Part shown: in pieces, positions 33,752 to 42,460 of the stretch | Position numbering within the stretch: position 1 is the first letter of the stretch | How the letters are laid out: every line of letters begins with the position of its first letter | NCBI RefSeq assembly: GCF_006494815.1 | Contig: NZ_CP041091.1 | Coordinates: forward strand, 2,804,501-2,868,500 | From: Nocardioides sambongensis | GTDB taxonomy: Bacteria > Actinomycetota > Actinomycetes > Propionibacteriales > Nocardioidaceae | Direction: 5' to 3' | Length of the DNA stretch: 64,000 bases | Made by a program: the position numbers and the translations under genes | Notes under the pieces: generated by a model | The model's database searches: none | Told to the model about the DNA's origin: nothing | What the model saw: the letters and a program-made list of their open reading frames with translations, nothing else

Positions 33752-34964
33752 TGGTCTCGGACAGCACCTGCTGGGCGATCCGGAAGGCGGTGTTGGCCGC
33801 GGGCACGCCGCAGTAGATCGCCGACTGCAGCAGCACCTCCTTGATCTCGTCGGTGCTCAGCCCGTTGCGGCGGGCCGCGCGCAGGTGCATCGCCAGCTCC
33901 TCGTGGTGGCCGAGGGCGATCAGCGCGGTGAGGGTGATCATCGACCGGGAGCGTCGGTCCAGGCCCGGCCGGGTCCACACACCGCCCCACGCGTACTCGG
34001 TGATGAACCGCTGGAACTCCTCGGTCAGCGGCGTCGCGGCGGCGGTCGCCCGGTCGACGTGGGCGTCACCGAGGACCTCGCGGCGCACCGCCATCCCGGC
34101 CTCGCGCACCTCGGAGACCGTCGCCGCGCCCCGGTCGACCGGGGCGGCGGGACCGACGGCGGGGTCGGCGGCGGGGTCGGCGCTGAGGGCGTGCTCGCGG
34201 AGCAGCCGGGCGACTTCGACGGGGGCCTCGGCCGGGGCGAGGTGGGCCACGTCCTCCAGCACCACGGCGCGCCCGCGTCGTACCCGCTCGGCGACCAGGG
34301 CGAGCCGGTCCGGCGGCGTGGCCTGGTCGACGGCACCGGCGATGGTGAGCACCGGCGTGCCGATCTCGCCGAGCCGCTCCCGGACGTCGAACCCGCCGAT
34401 CGCGCCGCAGACCGCGGCGTAGCCGGCGTCGTCGGCGTCGGCCAGGCCGTGCAGCAGGGCCGAGCCGACGTCCGGCTGCCGGTCCAGGAACCCGGGGGCG
34501 AACCAGCGCTCGGCGGAGGAGGAGATCAGGGCCGGGGTGCCCGACGCGGTGACCGTGGCGATCCGCTCCTGCCACGCCTCGGGCCCGCCGAAGTGGGCGG
34601 CCGAGCAGCACAGGGTGGCCGTGCGGACCCGGTCCGGCGCGTCGAGCAGGAGCTGGAGCCCGACCGCACCTCCCACCGAGTCGCCGGCGTAGTGGAACCG
34701 CGGCGGCTCCCCCGACCCGTCGCCGTCGAGCCGGTCGAGCGCGGCGAGCAGGTCGGCGGCGATCTCGGCGACCGTGGTGGCCCCGGCGACAGGCGACCGG
34801 TTGTACCCGTGGCCGGGCAGGTCCCAGCCGACCAGGTGGAAGTCGCCGTCGAGCCGGGCGGCGACCTGGCCCCAGAGGGTGGCGACCGAGGTGCCCAGCG
34901 AAGGGCCGAGCACGAGCAGCGGCTTGCCCGGCTCGCCGCCGAGGTGGACGGTGGTGATGGTCAC
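33744..34964 (-). CDS. pcaL: 3-oxoadipate enol-lactonase / 4-carboxymuconolactone decarboxylase fusion
   Basis: Two enzymes of the protocatechuate branch of the beta-ketoadipate pathway in one chain of 406 residues. The N-terminal alpha/beta hydrolase (about 1-255) has the nucleophile Ser in GDSVGGAVG and the late His in EDVAHLAP. After an Ala/Pro linker, the CMD domain (from about 290) has ITEYAWGGVWTRPGLDRRSRSMITL and ALGHHEELAMHLRAARRNG. The fusion is known in Rhodococcus and Streptomyces. GTG 34964 overlaps the pcaB stop (GTGA). Confidence 0.95.
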   Translation of the reverse strand: MTITTVHLGGEPGKPLLVLGPSLGTSVATLWGQVAARLDGDFHLVGWDLPGHGYNRSPVAGATTVAEIAADLLAALDRLDGDGSGEPPRFHYAGDSVGGAVGLQLLLDAPDRVRTATLCCSAAHFGGPEAWQERIATVTASGTPALISSSAERWFAPGFLDRQPDVGSALLHGLADADDAGYAAVCGAIGGFDVRERLGEIGTPVLTIAGAVDQATPPDRLALVAERVRRGRAVVLEDVAHLAPAEAPVEVARLLREHALSADPAADPAVGPAAPVDRGAATVSEVREAGMAVRREVLGDAHVDRATAAATPLTEEFQRFITEYAWGGVWTRPGLDRRSRSMITLTALIALGHHEELAMHLRAARRNGLSTDEIKEVLLQSAIYCGVPAANTAFRIAQQVLSETTD

Positions 34965-36190
34965 GGGTGCTCCTCCTGGGCGAGCCACGTCCGGGCGCGG
35001 CTCAGGGTCTCGTCGATGAGGTCGTCGGTCAGTCCGCGGTAGCCGGGGGCCGCCGGTCGTCCGGCGAGCCCGGCCATGGTGCGCTGCTCGGACAGCAGGG
35101 CCTCGCCGTAGGCGTCCAGGGCGGCGGCCATCCGGTCCGTGTGCACCCGCAGCCCGGCCAACAGGTCGGTGGCCTGGCCGGCGGCGACGACGCTGTGCCG
35201 GCCCAGCGTCGACAGCGCCGACCACTCCGCGTGCCAGCCGCCGTCGGCACGTTCGTCGACCTGCGCGGCCGCCGCCGCGTGCAGCGTGGCGCCGTGACCG
35301 GGGGCGGCCAGGGCGTGACGACGCACCAGCACGGCCAGCGTCGGGTTCGCCTTGTGCGGCATGGTGGACGAGCCGCCGGCCGACCCGTCGGCGAGCTCGC
35401 CGATCTCCGGGCGTCCGAGGACGAGGACGTCGTTGGCGATGCGGCCCCAGGCGCCGGCGAGGCCGACCAGGGCGTCGCCGCTGCGGGTGACCGGTCCCCG
35501 GCGGGTGTGCCACGGCCCGGATGCGGCCAGACCCAGCAGCCGCGACCAGCTCGCGCGGGCCATGCGCGCCCGGTCGAGGCCGGCCCGGTCGGGGCCGGCG
35601 AGCTCGACCAGCGCCGCCAGCGTGCCCGCGGCTCCGCCGAGCTGGACCGGGAAGTCCAGCTCGGTGACCCGCGCACCGGCGTCGAGCAGGCCTGCGAGCC
35701 AGTCGGCGGCCTTCAGCCCGAACGTGGTCGGCATCGCGGGCTGGGTGAGGGTCCGGGCGAGCGACGGGGTGTGCCGGTGCTCCTCGGCGAGGGCGGTCAG
35801 GCGCTCCACCTGGACCGTGAGGTCGGCGCGGACCGCAGCGACCGCGTCCCGCAGGCAGAGCTGCGCCGCGGTGTCGAAGACGTCCTGGCTGGTGAGGCCG
35901 CGGTGCAGCCAGGAGCCGGCCGGCTCCGGCAGCTCGCGGCGCAGCGCGGCGACCAGTCCGATCACCGGGTTGCCGCCCGACTCGGCGTCCCGGGCGAGGG
36001 CGTCGATGTCGAGCCGGTCCGCGAGGCCGATCGCGACCGAGGTCTCCACGGCGGCCTCCGCCGGCGCGATGCCGGCATCGGCCAGCGCAGCGCTCCACGC
36101 GGCCTCCGCGGCCGCCATCGCGTGCAGCAGGGCTCGGTCGGAGAGCAGGTCACCGGCCCGGTGGTCACCGGGCCACCACAACGAGGTCAC
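34961..36190 (-). CDS. pcaB: 3-carboxy-cis,cis-muconate cycloisomerase
   Basis: Fumarase/aspartase-superfamily enzyme that lactonises 3-carboxymuconate made by PcaGH. 409 residues. The superfamily loop is SSTMPHKANPTLAVL near 275, with GLTSQDVFDTA near 95. Overlaps pcaG (upstream) and pcaL (downstream) by four bases each. In sequence it resembles PurB in this window, but the operon context and the SSTMPHKANP loop identify it as PcaB. Confidence 0.93.
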   Translation of the reverse strand: MTSLWWPGDHRAGDLLSDRALLHAMAAAEAAWSAALADAGIAPAEAAVETSVAIGLADRLDIDALARDAESGGNPVIGLVAALRRELPEPAGSWLHRGLTSQDVFDTAAQLCLRDAVAAVRADLTVQVERLTALAEEHRHTPSLARTLTQPAMPTTFGLKAADWLAGLLDAGARVTELDFPVQLGGAAGTLAALVELAGPDRAGLDRARMARASWSRLLGLAASGPWHTRRGPVTRSGDALVGLAGAWGRIANDVLVLGRPEIGELADGSAGGSSTMPHKANPTLAVLVRRHALAAPGHGATLHAAAAAQVDERADGGWHAEWSALSTLGRHSVVAAGQATDLLAGLRVHTDRMAAALDAYGEALLSEQRTMAGLAGRPAAPGYRGLTDDLIDETLSRARTWLAQEEHP

Positions 36191-36753
36191 GCCCCCGAGT
36201 GTCCCGGAAAGGCGAGGAAGATCGACTCCCCCTCGCCCTGCAACGTGATGTCGAAGCGCAGCGCGCCGGGGATCTCCGGGTCCTCCCGGGCGAGCAGCAC
36301 CTCGGAGCGGTCACCGGCGGCGGCGAGCAGCGCATCGGGGGTGGCGTCGTCCGCGAGCGGGAGGTAGGCGCGGGTGAACAGCCGGTTGGGCAGGCCGCGG
36401 GCGAAGACGGTCACGGCGAAGAACGGCAGTGCGCCACCGACCGCACCCGGCCGCTGCGTGGTGAAGGTGTAGCGGCCGGTGCGGTCCGTGCTGGACCGGC
36501 CGAACCCGGTGAAGGCGAAGCCGTCGCGACGCAGCGACCCGGTGGCCCGCGGCACCCGGCCGGACGGGTCCGCCTGCCAGATCTCGATCATCGCGTCGGG
36601 CACGCCGTTGCCGGCGCCGTCCCGCACCACGCCGTACAGCAGGATCGCCCCGGGCGTGCCGGGCGCCACCAGGTCCCGGTCCCCGGGGTAGGGCAGCGCG
36701 TAGTGGAAGAACGGTCCGACCGTCTGTCCGGGGGTGGGGATCGGGGTGCTCAC
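36187..36753 (-). CDS. pcaG: Protocatechuate 3,4-dioxygenase, alpha subunit
   Basis: Non-catalytic partner of PcaH in the iron(III) intradiol ring-cleaving enzyme. 188 residues; TPGQTVGPFFHYAL at the N-terminus and MIEIWQADPSGRVP near 70 are typical, and the Tyr/His iron ligands of the beta chain are not all present. GTG 36753 overlaps the pcaH stop by four bases. Confidence 0.95.
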   Translation of the reverse strand: MSTPIPTPGQTVGPFFHYALPYPGDRDLVAPGTPGAILLYGVVRDGAGNGVPDAMIEIWQADPSGRVPRATGSLRRDGFAFTGFGRSSTDRTGRYTFTTQRPGAVGGALPFFAVTVFARGLPNRLFTRAYLPLADDATPDALLAAAGDRSEVLLAREDPEIPGALRFDITLQGEGESIFLAFPGHSGA

Positions 36754-37571
36754 AGGCCCTCCTCGACGTCGCTCTCCAGCGGGGTGCGGTGGCTGCCGGT
36801 CAGCACGATGTCCCAGCGATAGCCGGTGGCCCACTCGTGCTGGGTCAGGTCGTGGTCGTAGGTCGCCAGCAGCCGCGCGCGGGCCGACGGGTCGACGATG
36901 GTCTGGTAGATCGGGTCGAGCGCGAAGAGCGGGTCGCCGGGGAAGTACATCTGGGTCACCAGGCGCTGGGTGAACTCGGTGCCGAACAGGGAGAAGTGGA
37001 TGTGCGCCGGACGCCAGGCGTTGTGGTGGTTGCGCCACGGGTAGGGACCCGGCTTGATCGTGGTGAAGCGGTAGTTGCCCTCGTCGTCGGTCAGGCAACG
37101 ACCGACGCCGGTGAAGTTCGGGTCCAGCGGAGCCGGGTGCTGGTCGCGCTTGTGCACGTAGCGCCCCCCGGCGTTGGCCTGCCAGATCTCGACCAGCTGG
37201 CGTCGTACGGGACGGCCGTCGCCGTCGAGCACGCGGCCGGCCACGACCATCCGCTCGCCGATCGGCTCGCCGTCGCGCTGGATGGTGAGGTCCGCCTCCA
37301 GCGGGTCGATGTCGCGCTCGCCGAAGCAGGGGGCCCACAGCTCGATGCCTTCGGGGTCCGCGTGCTGCAGGTCCTTGGTCGGGTGGCGCAACAGGCTCGA
37401 GCGGTACGGCGGGTAGTCCAGCCGCGGCTGGGTCTCCGAACCGCCGGACTGCTCGTAGTCGTGCGCGATCCGAGTGATCTCGGCATCGATCACGGCCTGG
37501 GTCTCCAGCCCGGTGACGGGGTGCCGGTCGGGGTCCGGTTGCGGTGCCACGGTCTCTTCCACGAACCGCAC
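36750..37571 (-). CDS. pcaH: Protocatechuate 3,4-dioxygenase, beta subunit
   Basis: Catalytic subunit that splits protocatechuate between the two hydroxyls. About 273 residues from GTG 37571, or 270 from GTG 37562; the first is nearer a GGGAGG. Iron ligands are in DYPPYRSSLLRHP (first Tyr region), VEIWQANAGGRYVHKRDQH (Tyr) and HNAWRPAHIHFSLFG (two His). First gene of a tightly overlapping pcaHGBL operon, divergent from the transporter gene. Confidence 0.94.
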   Translation of the reverse strand: MRFVEETVAPQPDPDRHPVTGLETQAVIDAEITRIAHDYEQSGGSETQPRLDYPPYRSSLLRHPTKDLQHADPEGIELWAPCFGERDIDPLEADLTIQRDGEPIGERMVVAGRVLDGDGRPVRRQLVEIWQANAGGRYVHKRDQHPAPLDPNFTGVGRCLTDDEGNYRFTTIKPGPYPWRNHHNAWRPAHIHFSLFGTEFTQRLVTQMYFPGDPLFALDPIYQTIVDPSARARLLATYDHDLTQHEWATGYRWDIVLTGSHRTPLESDVEEGL

Positions 37572-37627
37572 TCTGCCGGTCGGCCTCCCGCGCGACGAGG
37601 AGTGACTTTCACCCAGCGGAAGTCCTT

Positions 37628-37643
37628 CGTGGCACACGCCACG
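37628..37643. promoter_or_regulatory. Inverted repeat in the pcaH / transporter intergenic region
   Basis: CGTGGC-ACAC-GCCACG, perfect 6-bp arms, midway between the divergent starts. A likely binding site for one of the nearby IclR-family regulators. Confidence 0.45.
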
Positions 37644-37716
37644 TTCCACAGGCCACGTTGAGGATGCACACCGCCGTGCCCGGAACCGCTCGGGCGGTGA
37701 CGAGAGGAGAAAACAC

Positions 37717-38961
37717 GTGTCGCACTCGACAACCGCGCCGACCCCGGCCCGCGCCGGCAAGGGAGGCGGGCTCTCCTGGCCGGTCGCCCTCTGCTGGATG
37801 GCAGTCGCCCTCGACGGGTTCGACCTGGTGGTGCTCGGCGCCGTCATCCCGGTGCTCTCCGAGAGCGGCGACCTCGGGTTCACCGACGCCTCGCTGACCA
37901 CCGCCTCCACGCTCGGCCTGGTCGGCGTGGGACTCGGCGCGGTCACCATCGGGCCGCTGACCGACCGGTTCGGCCGGCGGCGGAGCCTGATCATCAGCGT
38001 CGCGGTCTTCTCCGTGCTCACCCTCGCCATCCCGCTCGCGGAGAACGTCACCCAGTTCACCACCCTGCGCTTCCTCGCCGGGCTCGGCCTCGGTGCGTGC
38101 CTGCCCACCGCGCTGGCCTACATCAGCGAGCACGCGCCGACCGAGCGCGCCGGTGCCGCGACCACCCGGATGATGACCGGCTACCACGTCGGCGCCGTGC
38201 TCACCGCCCTGCTCGCCCTCTGGGTGATCGACGCCTGGGGCTGGGAGGCGATGTTCGTGATCGGCGGACTGGCCGGCCTCGCCGTCGTACCGCTGATGAT
38301 GGCGCGCCTGCCCGAGTCGACGACCTACCTCGCCGCCCGCAGCGGTACGACGCAGGAGCAGGCGCACCGTGCCCGACCCTCCGACGTGGTCCGCGGCCGC
38401 TACCTGCGGATCAGCATCGGCCTGTGGGTCGCCTCGTTCATGGGCCTGCTGCTGGTCTACGGGCTCAACACCTGGCTGCCGAAGATCATGGGCGAGGCCG
38501 GCTACTCGATCTCCGCCGGCACCTCCCTGCTGCTGGTGCTCAACCTCGGCGCGGTGATCGGACTGCTGGTCGCCGGGTCCATCTCGGACGCGCGCGGCAA
38601 CAAGGTCACCGTGCTGACCTGGTTCGCACTCGCCGCGGTCTTCCTCGCACTCCTCTCGATCAAGATGGAGAGCCGGGCCCTGGTCTACCTGGCGGTGCTG
38701 CTGACCGGCATCTTCGTGTTCAGCGCGCAGGTGCTCGTCTACGCCTTCGTCTCCAAGCTCTACCCGGCTCGCATGCGGGGCACCGCCCTGGGCATGTCCG
38801 CCGGCGTGGGCCGGGTCGGCGCCATCGTCGGCCCGTCCCTGGGTGGCGCCCTGGTCACCGCCGGGATCGCCTACCCGTGGGGCTTCTACGCCTTCGCGAT
38901 CGCCGCGCTGCTCGCAGTCGCGGCGCTGGCCACCGTGCCCGACCGGCCTGCCGAGGAGTGA
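37717..38961 (+). CDS. Aromatic acid:H+ symporter, MFS (PcaK-like)
   Basis: 414 residues, 12 TM helices. The AAHS signature is visible: ALDGFDLVVLGAVIPVL in TM1 with its charged Asp, and GPLTDRFGRRRSLI as motif A. It should import protocatechuate or 4-hydroxybenzoate with protons, as PcaK does; the position opposite pcaHGBL supports this. GTG 37717 has AGGAG about eight bases upstream. Confidence 0.9.
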   Translation: MSHSTTAPTPARAGKGGGLSWPVALCWMAVALDGFDLVVLGAVIPVLSESGDLGFTDASLTTASTLGLVGVGLGAVTIGPLTDRFGRRRSLIISVAVFSVLTLAIPLAENVTQFTTLRFLAGLGLGACLPTALAYISEHAPTERAGAATTRMMTGYHVGAVLTALLALWVIDAWGWEAMFVIGGLAGLAVVPLMMARLPESTTYLAARSGTTQEQAHRARPSDVVRGRYLRISIGLWVASFMGLLLVYGLNTWLPKIMGEAGYSISAGTSLLLVLNLGAVIGLLVAGSISDARGNKVTVLTWFALAAVFLALLSIKMESRALVYLAVLLTGIFVFSAQVLVYAFVSKLYPARMRGTALGMSAGVGRVGAIVGPSLGGALVTAGIAYPWGFYAFAIAALLAVAALATVPDRPAEE

Positions 38962-39061
38962 GTCGGGCACGCCCGTCCCGTCGGTCCGACGAGCCCGGCC
39001 CACCCCCGGGGTCGGCTTCCGGCCAGTGGAACCACCGCGGCGATCCCGGCACACTGGGAGC

Positions 39062-39856
39062 GTGGCCGGCAACAGCAGCTCCCAGGGGAGCAGCGTCACC
39101 TCGCGGGCGCTGTCGCTCCTGGCCGCCTTCGACGAGGGCCATCGGCGGCTCGGCCTGACCGAGCTCGCCGTGCGCGCCGACCTTCCGCTGCCCACCGCGC
39201 ACCGTCTGGTCGCCGAGCTCGTCACGTTCGGGGCGCTGGTCCGGACGCCGGCCGGCGACTACGTGGTCGGGCGGCGGCTGTGGGACATCGGCCTGCTGGC
39301 CCCGGTGCAGACCGGGTTGCGGGAGGCGGCGTCGCCGTACCTGCACGACCTGTTCGGCGCCACCCGGGCGACCGTCCACCTCGCCGTGCGCGACGGCACC
39401 GAGGTGCTCTACGTCGACCGCCTCCGCGGCAGCGCCTCGGTGCCCATCGTCAGCACGATCGGGTCGAGGCTCCCGCTGCACACCACCGGCGTCGGGAAGG
39501 TGCTGCTGGCCCACGCGCCGGCGGAGGTGCAGGCGGAGGTGCTGGCCCACCTGACGGCGGCGACGCCGTACACGATCACCCAGCCGGGGACGTTGCGCCG
39601 CCAGCTGTCGCGGGTGCTGCGGGACGGGTGGGCGACGACCGCCGAGGAGATGAGTCTGGGCGCGTGCTCGGTCGCGGTGCCGGTGGAGCAGCGCGGCGCC
39701 GTGGTGGCTGCGCTCGGCATCGTGGTCGCCTCCCTGCGCAACGACCGCGGCCGGCTGGTCGCCGCCCTGCAGGTCGCCGCCCAGGGGGTCACCCGGTCAC
39801 TGGCGCGGCTGCCCGCGCAGCCCGGACAGCCGGGTCAGGACGGCCAGCCGGTGTAG
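39062..39856 (+). CDS. IclR-family regulator (PcaR-like)
   Basis: 264 residues: a winged helix-turn-helix (about 12-75; LGLTELAVRADLPLPTAHRLVAELV) and an IclR effector domain (HTTGVGKVLLAHAP near 142; TTAEEMSLGACSVAVPV near 195). It follows the transporter gene and probably controls pca genes in response to an aromatic acid or 3-oxoadipate. It is close in sequence to the second IclR protein at 41111. GTG 39062 follows a weak -10 (CACACT). Its 3' end overlaps the pobA 3' end by 22 bases. Confidence 0.88.
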   Translation: MAGNSSSQGSSVTSRALSLLAAFDEGHRRLGLTELAVRADLPLPTAHRLVAELVTFGALVRTPAGDYVVGRRLWDIGLLAPVQTGLREAASPYLHDLFGATRATVHLAVRDGTEVLYVDRLRGSASVPIVSTIGSRLPLHTTGVGKVLLAHAPAEVQAEVLAHLTAATPYTITQPGTLRRQLSRVLRDGWATTAEEMSLGACSVAVPVEQRGAVVAALGIVVASLRNDRGRLVAALQVAAQGVTRSLARLPAQPGQPGQDGQPV

Positions 39857-41037
39857 CCCTCGGCGAGGTAGGTGGACCCGGCCTCGGAGGAGACCAGCGT
39901 CGCCAGCTCGCCGAGCTGACGCTGCTCGTCGAAGTCGCTGCTCTCCGCGGAGCGGTGCAGCATCGTCGTCATCCAGTAGGAGAAGTGCTGGGCCTTCCAG
40001 ACCCGGCCCAGGGCCCGCTCGGTGTAGCCCGCGAGCGCGTCCTCCTCGCCCTTGAGCAACGCGAGCTCGAGCACCTCCGCCAGCACCCGTACGTCGGCCA
40101 GCGCCAGGTTGAGCCCCTTGGCGCCGGTCGGCGGCACCGTGTGGCCGGCATCTCCGGCGAGCAGCAACCGCCCGCGGCGCAGCGGGGTCTGCACGAAGCT
40201 GCGGAACGGGAGCACCGTGCGCTCGATCACCGGACCGGTGCGCAGCTCGAAGCCGTCGGTTCCGGCGAGCCGCCGCTGCAGCTCGTCCCAGATCCGCTCG
40301 TCGGACCAGGCCTGCGGGTCCTCGCCGGGGTCGCACTGGAAGTACATCCGCTGCACGTCCTCGGTGCGCTGGCTGATCAGCGCGAATCCGTGATCGGAGC
40401 GGGCATAGATCAGCTCGGGCGCGCTCTTCGGCGCCTCGCAGAGGATGCCGAACCAGGCGAAGGGGTAGTCGCGGCCGAACCGCCCCCGGCCGGGGCCGGC
40501 GCCCTCCTGCCAGACCAGGTCGCGGCAGATGCTGCGCGACCCGTCCGCGCCGACCACGATCTCCGCGGTGATCTCGTGGCGGCGTCCCTCGGCGTCGAGG
40601 TAGTGGACCAGCGGGGCGGTGTCGACGTCGCGGACCGCCACGTCGCTGACCCCGAAGCGGACGTCGCCGCCGTCGCGCACCCGGGCCCGGTGCAGGTCGA
40701 CGAAGACCTCGGTCTGCGGATAGAGCCACACCGACGCACCGGTCAGCCGCTCGAAGTCGATGTGGTGGCTGGCGCCGTCGAAGCGCAGGTAGATGCCGCC
40801 GTGACGGTCACCCTCGGTCAGCACCCTTCCGTCGACGCCGGTGTCGGTCAGCAGGCGGACGCTGTCCTGCTCGAGGATGCCGGCGCGGTGGGTGGTCGCG
40901 ATGGTCTCGACGGTCCGGTGGTCCACCACGACCGAGTCGATCCCGGCGACGTGCAGCAGGTGGGACAGCATCAGCCCGGCGGGGCCACCGCCGACGATGG
41001 CGACGCGGGTCCGGGTGGTGGAGGCGGGGGTGCTCAT
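39835..41037 (-). CDS. pobA: 4-hydroxybenzoate 3-monooxygenase
   Basis: FAD enzyme that turns 4-hydroxybenzoate into protocatechuate, feeding PcaGH. 400 residues. GxGxxG is VAIVGGGPAGLMLSHLL at 12-28, the DG motif EIVVGADGSRSICR near 165, and the GD motif LLLAGDAGHTVPPTGAKGLNLALADV near 290. ATG 41037. It is divergent from an IclR gene, with a strong palindrome between them. Confidence 0.95.
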   Translation of the reverse strand: MSTPASTTRTRVAIVGGGPAGLMLSHLLHVAGIDSVVVDHRTVETIATTHRAGILEQDSVRLLTDTGVDGRVLTEGDRHGGIYLRFDGASHHIDFERLTGASVWLYPQTEVFVDLHRARVRDGGDVRFGVSDVAVRDVDTAPLVHYLDAEGRRHEITAEIVVGADGSRSICRDLVWQEGAGPGRGRFGRDYPFAWFGILCEAPKSAPELIYARSDHGFALISQRTEDVQRMYFQCDPGEDPQAWSDERIWDELQRRLAGTDGFELRTGPVIERTVLPFRSFVQTPLRRGRLLLAGDAGHTVPPTGAKGLNLALADVRVLAEVLELALLKGEEDALAGYTERALGRVWKAQHFSYWMTTMLHRSAESSDFDEQRQLGELATLVSSEAGSTYLAEGYTGWPS

Positions 41038-41081
41038 GGGCGTGACGGTAGGGAGACGGGGCTCACGCCGTCGAGGCATCC

Positions 41082-41098
41082 ATGTCACTGAGTGACAT
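41082..41098. promoter_or_regulatory. Palindromic operator between pobA and its IclR regulator
   Basis: ATGTCAC-TGA-GTGACAT, perfect 7-bp arms. It ends on the first base of the IclR -10 hexamer, so binding would repress the regulator's own promoter and could control pobA. Confidence 0.6.
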
Positions 41099-41103
41099 AC
41101 AAT
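41098..41103 (+). promoter_or_regulatory. -10 element of the second IclR gene, leaderless start
   Basis: TACAAT lies seven bases before the GTG at 41111. Confidence 0.55.
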
Positions 41104-41110
41104 CCGCGTC

Positions 41111-41872
41111 GTGGCTGGACAGTCGGCTCCCGGTGCGTCCCTGGTGACGCGGACGCTCGACGTCCTCGCCGCCTTCGACCGGGACCACCGCCGGCTGCGC
41201 CTGACCGACATCGCCGACCGCAGCGGGCTGACCCCGCCCACCGCCCTGCGGATCGTCCGGGTCCTGGTCGCCGAGGGCGCCCTGGAGCGAGGGGCCGACG
41301 GCCGCTACGTCGTCGGCCGCCGGATGTGGGACCTCGGCCTCCTCGCTCCGGTACAGACCGGCCTGCGCGAGGCCGCCGCCCCGTTCCTGCAGGACCTCCA
41401 GGCCACCACCCGCGCCACCGTGCACCTCGCCGAGCGCGACGGCGACCAGGTGCTCTACCTGGACCGGCTCTCCGGCGTCGCCTCGGTGCCGGTGGTCAGC
41501 CGGGTCGGCGCCCGGCTGCCGCTGCACTCCACCGGCGTGGGCAAGGTGCTGCTCGCCCACGCGCCTGCCGACGTGCGGGACCGGGTGCTGCGCGGCCTGG
41601 CCCGGCAGACGCCGTACACGATCACCTCGGCGGCGGTGCTGGAGCAGCAGCTCGCCCGCGTGCGCCGCGACGGCTACGCCACCACCGCGGAGGAGATGAC
41701 CCTCGGCGCCTGCTCGATCGCCGTCCCGGTGCGACGCGGCGAGGAAGTGGTGGCCGCGCTCGGGGTGGTCGTCGCCTCGCTCCGTGGACGGACCGGGCTG
41801 GTCAGCGCGCTGCAGGTCGCCGCCGAAGGTGTCCGCCGCGGGCTGACCTCGAGGCACGCGGCCCCGATGTGA
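41111..41872 (+). CDS. IclR-family regulator (PobR-like)
   Basis: 253 residues with the same two-domain layout as the protein at 39062: winged helix (RLTDIADRSGLTPPTALRIVRVL) and effector domain (HSTGVGKVLLAHAP, TTAEEMTLGACSIAVPV). Long shared blocks such as RMWDLGLLAPVQTGLREAA point to a duplication within this cluster. Divergent position and the palindrome make it the probable regulator of pobA. GTG 41111 is at the expected transcription start. Confidence 0.9.
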   Translation: MAGQSAPGASLVTRTLDVLAAFDRDHRRLRLTDIADRSGLTPPTALRIVRVLVAEGALERGADGRYVVGRRMWDLGLLAPVQTGLREAAAPFLQDLQATTRATVHLAERDGDQVLYLDRLSGVASVPVVSRVGARLPLHSTGVGKVLLAHAPADVRDRVLRGLARQTPYTITSAAVLEQQLARVRRDGYATTAEEMTLGACSIAVPVRRGEEVVAALGVVVASLRGRTGLVSALQVAAEGVRRGLTSRHAAPM

Positions 41873-41896
41873 CCTGACACACATCGGACGCCGATG
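41864..41896 (+). terminator. Overlapping inverted repeats after the second IclR gene
   Basis: CCGATGTG (41864-41871) pairs with CACATCGG (41880-41887), which can alternatively pair with CCGATG (41891-41896). The element covers the stop codon and precedes GTTTGG. Likely terminator. Confidence 0.45.
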
Positions 41897-41898
41897 GT

Positions 41899-41926
41899 TT
41901 GGCACGCTCTCCGGGTGGGGTAGTTG
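41899..41926 (+). promoter_or_regulatory. Possible promoter of the small secreted protein gene
   Basis: TTGGCA (41899-41904) and TAGTTG (41921-41926) are spaced by 16 bases, directly before ATG 41934. No ribosome site fits between, so the message may be leaderless or nearly so. Confidence 0.35.
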
Positions 41927-41933
41927 CGCGTCC

Positions 41934-42293
41934 ATGTTCACCCGCCGCATCGCTGCCACCGTCCTGACCACCGCCCTGACCAGCACCGCCTTCCTCGCCG
42001 TCGCCGCTCCCGGTGCCGACGCCGCCGACCGGGGGGCCGACCGGGCCGCCAAGGGCTGCGTGACCAAGGCCGAGTACAAGAAGGTCAAGAAGGGCATGCC
42101 GATCGCCAAGGTGCACAAGATCTTCGGCACCGCCGGCAAGCAGACCGTCTCGGTCCCCGGGGTCGGCGGCGGCAAGGTCGTCGGCCGGGCCTACAAGGTC
42201 TGCACGTCGAAGAAGGGTGCCGTCGGCGTCAGCTATGTCGTCAAGCCGGGCAAGAAGCCGGTGCTCGGCGCCAAGACCGCTGTCTGGAAGTGA
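41934..42293 (+). CDS. Small secreted protein, BamE/BLIP-like fold possible
   Basis: 119 residues with a Sec signal peptide (about 1-31, ending GADAAD). The mature part is Lys-rich and has GCVTKAEYKKVKKGMPIAKVHKIFGTAGK near 40-68, a helix-loop-helix pattern like that of the SmpA/BamE and beta-lactamase-inhibitor-protein families, and two Cys that could form a disulfide. This similarity is by eye and weak. Ends before a clear hairpin. Confidence 0.65.
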   Translation: MFTRRIAATVLTTALTSTAFLAVAAPGADAADRGADRAAKGCVTKAEYKKVKKGMPIAKVHKIFGTAGKQTVSVPGVGGGKVVGRAYKVCTSKKGAVGVSYVVKPGKKPVLGAKTAVWK

Positions 42294-42327
42294 CCGCTTC
42301 CCCCTGAACCTCCCCCATCGACCCTGC

Positions 42328-42359
42328 GGGTGGTGCCGGATCTCCGATCGGCACCGCCC
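42328..42359. terminator. Hairpin terminator between convergent genes
   Basis: 11-bp stem (42328-42338 with 42349-42359) with one G-U pair and a 10-nt loop, 35 bases past the secreted protein stop. Probably its terminator. Confidence 0.6.
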
Positions 42360-42460
42360 GCTGTCGTTGTCGGCCCTGGGATGGACGGTAGGTCCATCAG
42401 CGCCGCGCTGACGGGCGGACCGACACTGGTGTCGATCCCGGATCAGGTCGCGATCGCCCG

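Noticed and set aside
34961..36190. Second adenylosuccinate lyase or argininosuccinate lyase
   Set aside because: Superfamily loop is shared, but the gene lies inside a tightly overlapping pca operon, which fits PcaB.
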